A DNA stretch of 63,027 nt from SAR202 cluster bacterium (GTDB lineage: Bacteria > Chloroflexota > Dehalococcoidia > Lucifugimonadales > GCA-2712585). Shown here piece by piece: positions 26,514 through 35,080 of this stretch (the first letter of the stretch is position 1; each line of letters opens with the position of its first letter). The position numbers and the translations under genes were made by a program. The notes under the pieces are model-generated. The model saw nothing but the letters and a program-made list of their open reading frames with translations, ran no database searches and had not been told where the DNA came from. Where the stretch lies: NCBI GenBank assembly GCA_016872285.1, contig VGZZ01000011.1, positions 1 to 63,027 of the forward strand. Direction: 5' to 3'.

Positions 26514-27595
26514 CAACTACTTATAGTCTCCCCCGCCCTGAGGCGGTCCAGGTAGAGTTTAATGGTATTGGAGGAAATAGCAAAGCCCACGCCTTCCACG
26601 TTGATGTCGACCAGCTTGGAGCTGACTACTCCGACTACCTGGCCCTGGAGGTTCATCAAGGGGCCGCCGCTGTTGCCCGGGTTGATGGCGGAGTCTGTCT
26701 GTATCCAGATTACGTTCCTGCCCTTGTCCCACTTGATAGCGGAGACCAGCCCCCTGGTGACCGCTATATCCTGGGCCCTGAGGGGGAACCCCAGGACCAG
26801 GACGTCGGAGGCCAGGGGCGTGGTGCTCAGCTCACCCATCTCCAGCCACGGGAGGTCCGGCGCGTCGATTTTCACGACGGCGAGGTCGTGGACCAGGTCG
26901 CGCCCAATCAACCGGGCGGCGTGGGTAGTCCCGTTGTCGAGATGGACTGTAATAGTCGCCGCGCCGGTGATGACGTGGTTGTTGGTCAGGATATGGCCGC
27001 CGGCGTCGAAGATGAAGCCGGAGCCAGCGGCGTCCTCGGTCTCGATTCGCACCACCGCGCTGCGGGCCTTGGCGGTGATGTCACGCAAAGGCTTGGAGCC
27101 GGGAATGATGCTGCTTTCAATGATTATGGAGGACTCGCTTACTGAAATGCCCTGCTTGCGCGGCGCCCATCGAGGCATGACATCCCTGGTGGAGGTGCTG
27201 ACCACCTGCCTCACGTTGGAGCCGTCCGCGTTCATCACAAAGATTTGTGTCCTGGCGCCGTCCCGCCGGTCGCTGGAAAAGACGATTTGCTTGCCGTCAG
27301 GGGACCAGTCCCCGCTGCTATCCGCGAATTCGTTATTGGTGAGGGGAACGGCGCCGCTGCCGTGGATGTCCATCACAAAGAGGTCCCAATCGCCGTCGCG
27401 GTCGGAAGAAAAGAGAATTCGTTGGCCGTCAGGGGACCAGCTTGGGGTGTAGTCCGCGCCGGGGCTGGATGTCAGCCTTTGAAGGCCGGCGCCGTCGGCG
27501 TTGATAACGTAAATGTCCCAGTTGCCGTCCGGCGTCATGGCGGCGAAAGTAAGCCTGTCGCTGTCAGGGGACCATGAGGGCATGGCCTCGGACAC
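26513..27595 (-). CDS. PD40 propeller blades plus HtrA-type trypsin-like protease (downstream half of a split gene)
   Basis: A 360-residue frame that is the in-frame continuation of the gene at 27605-29425 beyond a single TAA. Residues 1 to about 125 are PD40/TolB-like blades (PSWSPDSDRL, PSWSPDGQRI, GDWSPDGKQI). From about 165 it is an S1C protease with the triad H207 (NNHVI), D237 (HDLAVVKI) and S309 (GNSGGPL). No PDZ domain follows; the protein ends soon after the protease fold. A GTG at 27595 could restart translation but has no good ribosome site and would produce a protein without a signal peptide. It is therefore more likely part of one secreted fusion protein. Confidence 0.82.
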   Translation of the reverse strand: MSEAMPSWSPDSDRLTFAAMTPDGNWDIYVINADGAGLQRLTSSPGADYTPSWSPDGQRILFSSDRDGDWDLFVMDIHGSGAVPLTNNEFADSSGDWSPDGKQIVFSSDRRDGARTQIFVMNADGSNVRQVVSTSTRDVMPRWAPRKQGISVSESSIIIESSIIPGSKPLRDITAKARSAVVRIETEDAAGSGFIFDAGGHILTNNHVITGAATITVHLDNGTTHAARLIGRDLVHDLAVVKIDAPDLPWLEMGELSTTPLASDVLVLGFPLRAQDIAVTRGLVSAIKWDKGRNVIWIQTDSAINPGNSGGPLMNLQGQVVGVVSSKLVDINVEGVGFAISSNTIKLYLDRLRAGETISS

Positions 27596-27604
27596 GCCGA
27601 GGGT

Positions 27605-29425
27605 TTAGGTGAGCCGCCGCGAGTTATTGCCGTCCATGTCCGCGATGTACAGCTCCAAGTCGCCGTCGCCGACACCCATGTAGGCCACCTTCTTGCCGTC
27701 CGGCGACCAGGCGGCGAAGGCGTTCTGGGCGGAGGGGAGGAGGACGAAGGGCCAGGTGCCGTCGTCGTTAATGATGACGGTGTTGCAGGAAGGGGCGCAT
27801 CCGGAATAGATGAGCCTGCGGCCATCGGGCGACCAGGTTAACATAAGGTATGAGTCCGAAATGGTGGCGATGTTCCGCTTGTTGGCGCCGTCCACGCTGA
27901 CAACAGTAAGCTCATCCCGCGTGCCGTTGATCGCGGTGAAGGCGACCCTGTCAGGCTCCACGGTGACGGAAGCTGCGGCGGAGCTGGTGACCTGGCCCTG
28001 GGTGGCGACGGCCTTTACGGTCTTTTTGAATACGCCGGGCGAGTAGCCGGAGGTAAACATGCCGTCGTCTGTGATCGACCCGCCGCCAGATTCTACGCTC
28101 CATTGAACATTTAGGCCGGAGATACGGTTGCTATACTGGTCTATGCCCACGGCTACGAACCGCTGGCTCATGCCGACGCCAAGGTCTATGTCGGCAGGGC
28201 CGACGAAGACCCGCTCCAGGGCTGCCGGCTGGACGATGACATCGATCAGAACGGTCTCGGCGCGGTCTCCCTGTGTTGCTGTCACCTCTATGGCCTTGGA
28301 GAACCGCATAGCGACTTTGGAGGCTATGAACCGGCCGTCGCTGCCCATGACTCCGGCGTCCGGGTCCTTGAGGACCCAGGAGAAGGGAACGTCGCCAATC
28401 CTGTTATCGTGGCGGTCCACGGCGTAGACCTGGATGGGCATGGACGCGCCGGCAACAATGGTAAGGGGTGAGGCGACGGCGATACGTTTCATGGGGCCAG
28501 GCAGGATGGAGACGTCGAAGGTTTTTTCGATGGACTGCTGGCCCAGGTCGGCCCTGACCTTGATGGCGGAGGGGAAGTCGCCGGCTTTGGCGCCGGTGGT
28601 CAACCTGCCCTGGGGGGTAACGGATCCAATCTCTGAGGTGGAGGTCCAGGAGAAGCTGCCGCCGGGCGTGGGGTTGCCGAAGGCGTCCTCTAAACGCGCG
28701 GTGAAATTATATCCGGCCTCGACGTTCAGCTTCGTCGGAGGCGGGCTGACGGCTATCCTGGCGGGGGCGCCGTGTTCCAGCACAACGTCGAAGGTCGCTT
28801 TCGCGGTCTTGTCGCCCTGAAAGGCCTCCACGCTGACGGCGGCGGGGTATCGGCCCGCTTTGGTGGTGGCGTCGAGGCGACCGCTTTGCGAGATGGCGCC
28901 TACGTCAGGGGAGGCCGAGAACTTGTAAATAAGCCCCGGGATGGGGTTGTCGAACTGGTCCAGCCCGCGGGCCTCCACCTTGAGGGCGCCGCCGACCTGG
29001 GCGGCCAGCTCTCGCCGGTACCCGTCGACAGCCACCCTGGCCAGCGGCCCCGGCTCGACGACGATGGCTATGGATGCCTCCACCTCTGACGAATCGCTCT
29101 TCTTAGCAGAGGCGACACTTACTTGGTAGGTCCCCGTACGGGTGTACTGGTGGGTGACGCTTTTAATGGAGGGGTTGGTAGCGGCGAACTGACCATCGCC
29201 AAAGTCCCAATTCGCCTCGCCCACGCCGTTGAAGGAGTGGGTAAAGGTGACGGTAAAGGGGGCCTTGCCCCTGGAGGCGCTGGCTTTCAGGCTTGAGCTG
29301 CTCTGATTTGAACATCCTGAGAGAACCAGGATGACGACGAGGGTAAGTGAGAAAAGGACGGATGATGTGAAAGTGTTTTGCCTGGACGGGATGGAAGGCC
29401 CTATATCCGCTAATAAGTTGATCAC
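27605..29425 (-). CDS. lipoprotein with PKD and Ig-like (Big-type) domains and PD40 blades (upstream half of a split gene)
   Basis: 606 residues. A hydrophobic segment ends in the lipobox LVLSGCS. A PKD domain follows (about 50-135; NWDFGDGQF), then four to five Ig-like repeats of about 90-100 residues, each introduced by a phrase like GPLARVAV, GAPARIAV, GPMKRIAV or AALERVFV. The last 100 residues are PD40 propeller blades (LTWSPDGRRLIYSG, AAWSPDGKKVAYMG). The frame stops at TAA (27607-27605) in the middle of a blade (NNSRRLT) and reopens at once in the same frame with TLGVSEAMPSWSPD. The propeller is thus cut in two. Nonsense mutation, programmed read-through or sequencing error are all possible. 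Confidence 0.82.
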   Translation of the reverse strand: MINLLADIGPSIPSRQNTFTSSVLFSLTLVVILVLSGCSNQSSSSLKASASRGKAPFTVTFTHSFNGVGEANWDFGDGQFAATNPSIKSVTHQYTRTGTYQVSVASAKKSDSSEVEASIAIVVEPGPLARVAVDGYRRELAAQVGGALKVEARGLDQFDNPIPGLIYKFSASPDVGAISQSGRLDATTKAGRYPAAVSVEAFQGDKTAKATFDVVLEHGAPARIAVSPPPTKLNVEAGYNFTARLEDAFGNPTPGGSFSWTSTSEIGSVTPQGRLTTGAKAGDFPSAIKVRADLGQQSIEKTFDVSILPGPMKRIAVASPLTIVAGASMPIQVYAVDRHDNRIGDVPFSWVLKDPDAGVMGSDGRFIASKVAMRFSKAIEVTATQGDRAETVLIDVIVQPAALERVFVGPADIDLGVGMSQRFVAVGIDQYSNRISGLNVQWSVESGGGSITDDGMFTSGYSPGVFKKTVKAVATQGQVTSSAAASVTVEPDRVAFTAINGTRDELTVVSVDGANKRNIATISDSYLMLTWSPDGRRLIYSGCAPSCNTVIINDDGTWPFVLLPSAQNAFAAWSPDGKKVAYMGVGDGDLELYIADMDGNNSRRLT

Positions 29426-29841
29426 TCTTCTACAGCACCTCTTCCCTAGGCTTGGGGACCCTGGTCAGCGCCGTGGGGGTTTATAGCAATCTGAATCCAG
29501 GCCGCCGCACAAACCGCGACAGCCATAAATTGGATTATGGGCAAATACAGACTTGGGATTACCTCTTTTTGCACGAAAAGGCCGGATTACTCTGGTAATC
29601 ATCGGGAATTAAAAAAAGCCCTGGCAGACTGGTTCTGCCAGGGCAAAAACAACAAAAGCTCGCGCTTTTCGTGCTAGAGGACTTGGTCTATTTGCATAGG
29701 CAATCCCGGCGCGACGGCCATACGTAGACGAGGGGCAAGAGAGTCCACGCTTCGCCGCGGGGGTCTAACGATGGCGATACATAGGACTGAAGCGCGGACT
29801 AGCCTATTTGATGCGGCTGGTCCAGGGAATGACTAGGGCTT
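29426..29841. other. 416-nt intergenic region
   Basis: Holds the terminator at 29611-29644; apart from that I see no gene or recognisable element. It separates two minus-strand genes and should contain the promoter of the 29425 lipoprotein gene, which I could not place with confidence. Confidence 0.5.
29611..29644 (-). terminator. rho-independent terminator downstream of the ThDP enzyme gene
   Basis: On the minus strand a perfect 10-bp stem (29635-29644 with 29618-29627), 7-nt loop, is followed by seven T residues (29617-29611). It lies about 200 nt after the stop of the ThDP-enzyme gene. Confidence 0.88.
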
Positions 29842-31491
29842 CTATCGGTCCTTAAAGGAGAAGCTGTGTTCCTCCCGCGTGATGATCTCCAGCAGGGCGG
29901 GCTGGCCGGCCTCGGTGACTTTTTGGGCGCGGCGCAGGGCAGGGGCGATGTCCTCCGGCCTCTCGACGCGCTCGTTCCAGGCGCCCATAGCCTGGGCCAC
30001 CATGTCGTAGCGGCCGGTGAGGCGCTTGATGTTGTACAGCTTGTGGGACACCGCGAAGCGCTCTGGCTGGTAGATGCCCATGCCGGAGTTGTTGAGAACG
30101 ATGGTGAGGACGGGTATGCGCTCCCGCACCGCCGTCTCCATGTCCAGCCCCACCATGCCGAAGGCGAAGTCGCCGAGGACGTTGATGCACAGCTTATCGG
30201 GGGCCGCCAGCTTGGCTCCCAGGGCGAGGCCGAGGCTGTAGCCAAGTTGGGTAGACTTGCCCCAGCCGAGGAAGCCTCGAGGGGTCAAGGTCTCGAAGAA
30301 GGGGGACATGTGGTCCCGGGGGCTGCCGGAGTCGTGGGTGACGATGGCCTTGCGGCGGTCCAGTGCGCGCATCATCTCCCAGATAACGCGATACGGATTG
30401 ATAGGCGTCTCGTCGGAGGTGAGCTTGGGCATCCATTCGCCCAGCCAGGCGTCCTTTACCGCCTTGACCTCGCGGGCCACCTCCGGGGCCTCCCTGGGGA
30501 CGTTGGAGCCGGCCTGGGCTTTGACCTCGTCGATGACCTGGCGCAGCACCAGCCTGGCGTCGCCGATGACGGCGTAGTCGGGGTTGTAGTCCTTGTTTAT
30601 GTCCGACTCGTCGTTGGTGCAGTGGACAATGGTCTTGCCGGGCGGAACGTCCACGCCGAAGTGAGTGCGGGTGAAGCTGCATCCGATGCCGAAGACCAGG
30701 TCGGCGTTTTGGAGGAATCTCATGACGGGGGCGGTGGTGGAAGCGCCGCCCGCGCCCAGGGCCAGGGGGTGGTCTTCGGGGAAAACACCCTTGGCGCCGA
30801 GGGTGGACATAACGGGGGCTTGAAGAAGCTCGGCCAGCTCTCGCAGCTCCTTCCAGGCCTCGGAATAAAGGACTCCCTGTCCGGCATGGATGACGGGGCG
30901 TTTAGCCTTGAGAAGCGCCGAGGCCGCAGCCTTTACGTCCCCGGGGTCGCCGGCGGCGCGATGGGGCGACACGGGCTTGTAGGCGCTAACCGTGGTATCG
31001 TCGACGTCGGCGCGCATGACATCGGTGGGCATCTCGACCAGCACGGGGCTGGGGCGGCCGCTGCGGAGCTGGCTGAAGGCGCGTCGCATCATCTCGGGAA
31101 TACGCTGGGGCATATTAATGGTGTCGGCCCACTTGGTCACGTCTCGATAGCTTCGAGTGGGGCTGAAGGTGGGCCGGACGCCGCTGCGGTCTCGATTAGC
31201 GCCGGCGGGGAGAATGAGGATGGGAGTGGAGTCCGAATAGGCCTGGGCCACGCCGGGGAAACCGTTCTCGGCCCCTGGGCCGGCCTGCATGGTGAAAACG
31301 CCGATGCGCCGCCCGTTGGTGACGCGGCTGAAGCCGTCGGCTGTGTTGATGCCCACACGCTCCTGTCGAAAGAGCATCGGGCGGACGCCAGCCTTGGCCG
31401 CGGCCTCCTCCAGGGTGTTGTAGGGTATGCAGCCGATGAAGTCCACGCCCTCCTTCTTAAGAATCTGGGCGATGGCGTCCACACCTTTCAT
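29842..31491 (-). CDS. thiamin-diphosphate-dependent enzyme, acetolactate synthase large-subunit type
   Basis: A 549-residue ThDP enzyme with the three-domain layout of the acetolactate synthase/benzoylformate decarboxylase family. The start is ATG 31491, preceded by GGAGGAG; an upstream in-frame start at 31701 adds non-family sequence. E44 (LFRQERVGI) is the glutamate that activates ThDP. The C-terminal cofactor region reads GDFAFGMVGLDMETA with NNSGMGIY, where the usual GDG is GDF. No small regulatory subunit or ilv genes are adjacent. It may therefore be a catabolic lyase or decarboxylase rather than IlvB; the reaction cannot be fixed. Confidence 0.85.
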   Translation of the reverse strand: MKGVDAIAQILKKEGVDFIGCIPYNTLEEAAAKAGVRPMLFRQERVGINTADGFSRVTNGRRIGVFTMQAGPGAENGFPGVAQAYSDSTPILILPAGANRDRSGVRPTFSPTRSYRDVTKWADTINMPQRIPEMMRRAFSQLRSGRPSPVLVEMPTDVMRADVDDTTVSAYKPVSPHRAAGDPGDVKAAASALLKAKRPVIHAGQGVLYSEAWKELRELAELLQAPVMSTLGAKGVFPEDHPLALGAGGASTTAPVMRFLQNADLVFGIGCSFTRTHFGVDVPPGKTIVHCTNDESDINKDYNPDYAVIGDARLVLRQVIDEVKAQAGSNVPREAPEVAREVKAVKDAWLGEWMPKLTSDETPINPYRVIWEMMRALDRRKAIVTHDSGSPRDHMSPFFETLTPRGFLGWGKSTQLGYSLGLALGAKLAAPDKLCINVLGDFAFGMVGLDMETAVRERIPVLTIVLNNSGMGIYQPERFAVSHKLYNIKRLTGRYDMVAQAMGAWNERVERPEDIAPALRRAQKVTEAGQPALLEIITREEHSFSFKDR

Positions 31492-31636
31492 GATGCTCCT
31501 CCGCGCGGCGTTATCTCTACCCATCCTAGTATTAGAACATTTAGGTGTCCACTTTCGTCTTGGCGGCAGATTGGAGGCTGAATATTGATGGTACAATGCC
31601 AGAAATGAGCGAAGCTCCGGTTGAGGGAGGGTGAGG

Positions 31637-33049
31637 ATGCCCATAAAGTTTGGCACCGACGGATGGCGCGCCATCATCGCCGAGGATTTTACCTTCGACA
31701 ACGTGGCGCGCTGCGCCCAGGGTGTCGCGGGTTATCTCAAGGCCAGCGGCGCTTCGTCCAAGGGGCTGGTGGTGGGCCACGACACGCGGTTCGCCTCGCG
31801 GGAGTTCGCGCAGCGGGTCGCGGAGGTGCTGGCGGGGAACGGCGTGAAGGCGATGCTGTGCAATGGCGCGGCCCCCACGCCGGCGGTCAGTTACAACGTC
31901 CTGGCCCAGAAGGCGGCGGGCGCGGCCATTATCACCGCCAGCCACAACCCGGCCATCTGGAACGGGTTCAAGTACAAGCCAGAATACGCCGGCAGCGCCT
32001 CCTCCGAGGTAGTGGCGGAGTTGGAGCGGCACATAGAAAAATCTGGCAGGCCTGCGGTTATGCCATTGTCGGAAGCCCGTCAGCGGGGTCTGGTTAGGGA
32101 GATTGACCCACGGCCCGCGTATTTTCAGCAGATGAAGCGGCTGGTGGACCTGAACGCGATAAAAGGCTCTGGGCTTAACATAATGGTCGATGCTATGCAC
32201 GGCGCGGGCGGCGGCTATGTTTCCGACCTGCTTAGTACTGGCAGGGTGTCACTGGAGGAGATGCGGGGCCAGCCCAATCCGGCTTTCCCGGGGATGCATA
32301 ACCCGGAACCTATCGCCCACAACCTGACGGGACTTTCAAGCGCGGTTGTGGAGAGCAAAGCTGACGCTGGCATCGCCTTTGACGGTGACGCCGACCGCCT
32401 GGGGATCGTAGACGAGAAGGGGCAGTACATTAACACCCTCCAGGCCTTTGCTTTGCTAGCGCTTTACCTGCTGGATGTGAAGGGGGAGCGAGGAGCCATC
32501 GTAAAATCAGTGACGTCATCGGACATGCTGGTGAAGCTAGGGGATATATACAATGTGCCTGTGCTGGAGACCGGCGTGGGCTTCAAATACATCGGCCCGC
32601 AGATGATGAAACACAACGCGCTCATCGCCGGCGAGGAGAGCGGCGGCTACGCCTTTCGAGGACACATCCCGGAGCGGGACGGAATCCTTAGTGGCTTGCT
32701 GATGCTGGAGTTTATGGTGCGCAAGGACCTGCGGCCCTCGGAGCTTTTGTCATACCTTTACAGCAAGGTGGGCGAGCATTTCTACCACCGCCGCGACGTG
32801 TCGTACAGGGCCGACGATAGACCCAAGCTCCAGGCGAAGATGGAGAAAGTCGTCGGAGCCAAGGATATAGCGGGCTTGAAGGTGAAGTCGGTGGACGCAA
32901 CGGACGGCTATAAATTCCGTTTAGACCACGGCTGGCTCATGATACGCTTCTCCGGCACCGAGCCCCTTATACGGCTTTACGCAGAAGCGGACAGCCCCCA
33001 ACGAGTCGAGTCGCTGCTGGACAGCGCCGCGGAGATGCTGGGGGTCTAG
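31637..33049 (+). CDS. phosphoglucomutase/phosphomannomutase family protein
   Basis: 470 residues, an alpha-D-phosphohexomutase. Diagnostic motifs in order are GTDGWR (6-11), the phosphoserine loop TASHNP with S102, the metal loop DGDADR (about 245-250), the sugar-binding GEESGG, and the phosphate-binding FSGTEPLIRLYAE at the C-terminus. The start is ATG 31637, 7 nt after GGGAGG; GTG 31631 is too close to it. It converts sugar 1- and 6-phosphates and could feed the GDP-mannose enzyme at 6623. Its stop is 8 nt from the stop of rpsI on the other strand, leaving no space for separate terminators. Confidence 0.9.
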   Translation: MPIKFGTDGWRAIIAEDFTFDNVARCAQGVAGYLKASGASSKGLVVGHDTRFASREFAQRVAEVLAGNGVKAMLCNGAAPTPAVSYNVLAQKAAGAAIITASHNPAIWNGFKYKPEYAGSASSEVVAELERHIEKSGRPAVMPLSEARQRGLVREIDPRPAYFQQMKRLVDLNAIKGSGLNIMVDAMHGAGGGYVSDLLSTGRVSLEEMRGQPNPAFPGMHNPEPIAHNLTGLSSAVVESKADAGIAFDGDADRLGIVDEKGQYINTLQAFALLALYLLDVKGERGAIVKSVTSSDMLVKLGDIYNVPVLETGVGFKYIGPQMMKHNALIAGEESGGYAFRGHIPERDGILSGLLMLEFMVRKDLRPSELLSYLYSKVGEHFYHRRDVSYRADDRPKLQAKMEKVVGAKDIAGLKVKSVDATDGYKFRLDHGWLMIRFSGTEPLIRLYAEADSPQRVESLLDSAAEMLGV

Positions 33050-33057
33050 TTAGCCTA

Positions 33058-33468
33058 CTAACGCTTGGTGTACTGAGGGGCGCGGCGGGCGCGCTTGAGG
33101 CCGTACTTCTTGCTCTCTTTAATCCTGGCATCGCGGGTGAGGAGGCCGTGCTGCCGCAGGGCGGGCTTGAGGGTGGCGTCGTAGACCGCCAGGGCGCGGG
33201 CGATGCCGTGGCGGATGGCCTGGGACTGGGAGGACACGCCGCCGCCGATGACCTTGGCCACGACGTGGAACTTCCCCTGATTGTTGGTGACTTCCAGGGG
33301 CAGCCGGACGATTCTCTGCCATGTCACGAAGCCAAAAAACTCCTCCATAGGCTTGTCATTGATGCGAATGGAGTCACCCTGTCCCGGATACAGCCGCACC
33401 TTGGCTATGGACGTCTTGCGCTTGCCGGTGCCGTAAAAATACTCTTGCTTCTTATTATCCTGGACCAA
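33058..33468 (-). CDS. rpsI: 30S ribosomal protein S9
   Basis: 136 residues. The N-terminal YGTGKRKTSIAKVRL and the extreme C-terminal basic tail KYGLKRARRAPQYTKR are the S9 hallmarks; the tail reaches the decoding centre and contacts P-site tRNA. Last gene of the ribosomal run, 10 nt after rplM, as in the usual L13-S9 pair. Confidence 0.97.
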   Translation of the reverse strand: MVQDNKKQEYFYGTGKRKTSIAKVRLYPGQGDSIRINDKPMEEFFGFVTWQRIVRLPLEVTNNQGKFHVVAKVIGGGVSSQSQAIRHGIARALAVYDATLKPALRQHGLLTRDARIKESKKYGLKRARRAPQYTKR

Positions 33469-33478
33469 GGTTATACCT

Positions 33479-33916
33479 CTACTTATTAGTTGTGGCTGCT
33501 AGCTGGGCCTGATGCTCGTGCTCCGCGCCGGCGTACACTTTGAGGCGCTTGAGCATCTCGCGGCCGGCTTTGGTGGAGGGGAGCATTCCCTTCACGGCCA
33601 GCTTGATGACTCGATCGGGGTGGGTCTTCAACAGGTCGCCCATGTTGTACTCTTTAAGATTGCCCACGTACAGCGTGTGATGGTAGTAGGTCTTCTGCTC
33701 GGGCTTACGGCCTGTGACCTTGATCTTGGCGGCGTTGACCACTACCACGAAATCGCCGGTCAGGGCGTTGGGGGTGTAGGTGGGCTTTTCCTTGCCGGAC
33801 AGCTTCAGCACAATGCGGCTGGCCAGGCGGCCCAGGGTCTCGCCCGTGGCGTCGATGAGCTGCCAGGAGGGCGTCACCTCCCCGTTCTTGGCAAAGTATG
33901 TCGATACGCGCTTCAT
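33479..33916 (-). CDS. rplM: 50S ribosomal protein L13
   Basis: 145 residues, one of the early-assembly 23S-binding proteins. Seen: WQLIDATGETLGRLAS, then GDFVVVVNAAKIKVTGRK and the signature MLPSTKAGREMLKRLKVY. It directly abuts truA, whose stop is at 33917, so translation is coupled. Confidence 0.97.
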   Translation of the reverse strand: MKRVSTYFAKNGEVTPSWQLIDATGETLGRLASRIVLKLSGKEKPTYTPNALTGDFVVVVNAAKIKVTGRKPEQKTYYHHTLYVGNLKEYNMGDLLKTHPDRVIKLAVKGMLPSTKAGREMLKRLKVYAGAEHEHQAQLAATTNK

Positions 33917-34702
33917 TTATTGACTCGCTTCCGGCGGAAAGTTTGAGTATTCCACTTTTATTAGCGTCAGCCCCTTAGAGGGCAGCGGGCTGAACTTAAT
34001 TCGATTCATTATACTACCAGCTAGCATATTCGTAATAACGTCTTCGGATAATCTGCCTTTTCCGACCTCGGCCAGGATACCGTTGGTCCTGAGAATCTGG
34101 TGGGGCAGGAAGGCATTGCCTTTGGCCTCTATGAGCAGGAGCCTTCCCTCTTTCCAGACGTCCCACTTCATGACGCGACGTATGGGGGTCCTTCTGGGAG
34201 GAAGGGGGCCTGAAAAGGCTGAGAAATCGCGGGTGCCTATCAGGGGCTTGGCGGCGCGGTCCATGGCCTGCCAGTCCAGCGGTCCTTTTATCCAGGCCGT
34301 GTGTTTATCCAGAAGGGGCGAGGGCGTCGGGTCGTTAAGGATGGCGTACCGGTAGGTGCGGGACAGGGCGCTTCTTCTAGCGTTAAACGCCGCCGGCACA
34401 GGGTATGCGGCTTTGACCTTGATGTCCCAGGGGAGGTAGAAGTTCAGGGCCTTTACCCATCTTTCGATGGGATGAGCGGCGTTGGTTAGAAAGTCCACCA
34501 CCTGGCCCTGGGCATGCACCCCCGCATCCGTTCGACTGGCTCCTCTTATCCTTACCTCCTCACCTGTGAATTTATGGATGGCTTTCTCAATCTCACTCTG
34601 TATGGAAGGCGCGTTGGCCTGATATTGAAAGCCGTTACAGCTGCCGCCGTCATATTCCACAATAAGGGCCAGCCTGGAAGCTGGCCTTTGCTCCTGGGCC
34701 AT
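33917..34702 (-). CDS. truA: tRNA pseudouridine(38-40) synthase TruA
   Basis: 261 residues. Isomerises uridines 38-40 of the tRNA anticodon arm. The catalytic aspartate D59 is in GASRTDAGVHAQGQVVDF. YDGGSCNGFQYQ near the N-terminus and FLPHQILRTNGILAEVGKG near the C-terminus are also typical. It lies between rplQ and rplM, a common arrangement in Gram-positive and Chloroflexota ribosomal clusters. Confidence 0.95.
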   Translation of the reverse strand: MAQEQRPASRLALIVEYDGGSCNGFQYQANAPSIQSEIEKAIHKFTGEEVRIRGASRTDAGVHAQGQVVDFLTNAAHPIERWVKALNFYLPWDIKVKAAYPVPAAFNARRSALSRTYRYAILNDPTPSPLLDKHTAWIKGPLDWQAMDRAAKPLIGTRDFSAFSGPLPPRRTPIRRVMKWDVWKEGRLLLIEAKGNAFLPHQILRTNGILAEVGKGRLSEDVITNMLAGSIMNRIKFSPLPSKGLTLIKVEYSNFPPEASQ

Positions 34703-34715
34703 GGGGCCCCCAAAG

Positions 34716-35069
34716 CTAGACGAACTCGATCTGAGCTAGAGGGGCAGCGTCTCCTTTTCGAGGGTTGAGTTTGATGATGCGGGTATAGCCGCCGCTGCGG
34801 CTGGAGTAGCGGGGCGCCAGGTCGCTAAAGACCTTCTCCACCACATCAGGGTTGGGAATCTCCGAGAGGGCCAGGCGTCGCTGGTGCAGGCCTCCCTTCT
34901 TGCCGAAGGTGACCATCTTCTCAGCCAGGGAGCGGGTCTCCTTGGCCTTGGCTTCCGTAGTGACAATCCTCTCGTTGAGGATGAGGGAGGAGGCCAGGGA
35001 CCGGAGCAGGGCAATGCGCTGGTCCTTGGGCCGTCCTAGTTTTCTGCCTGCGACGTTATGCTTAACCAT
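34716..35069 (-). CDS. rplQ: 50S ribosomal protein L17
   Basis: 117 residues. The N-terminal region around [20 protein letters not shown] and the [21 protein letters not shown] segment are diagnostic of L17, which sits near the polypeptide exit tunnel. It follows rpoA by 11 nt, the classical alpha-operon order. Confidence 0.97.
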   Translation of the reverse strand: MVKHNVAGRKLGRPKDQRIALLRSLASSLILNERIVTTEAKAKETRSLAEKMVTFGKKGGLHQRRLALSEIPNPDVVEKVFSDLAPRYSSRSGGYTRIIKLNPRKGDAAPLAQIEFV

Positions 35070-35080
35070 GGCGGTTGGTG

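Noticed and set aside
27605-27607. Stop codon read as selenocysteine or pyrrolysine
   Set aside because: The codon is TAA; the known recoding events use TGA or TAG, and no specific RNA element was identified.
29866-31581. 571-residue plus-strand frame
   Set aside because: Antisense of the ThDP enzyme gene with motifs on the other strand.
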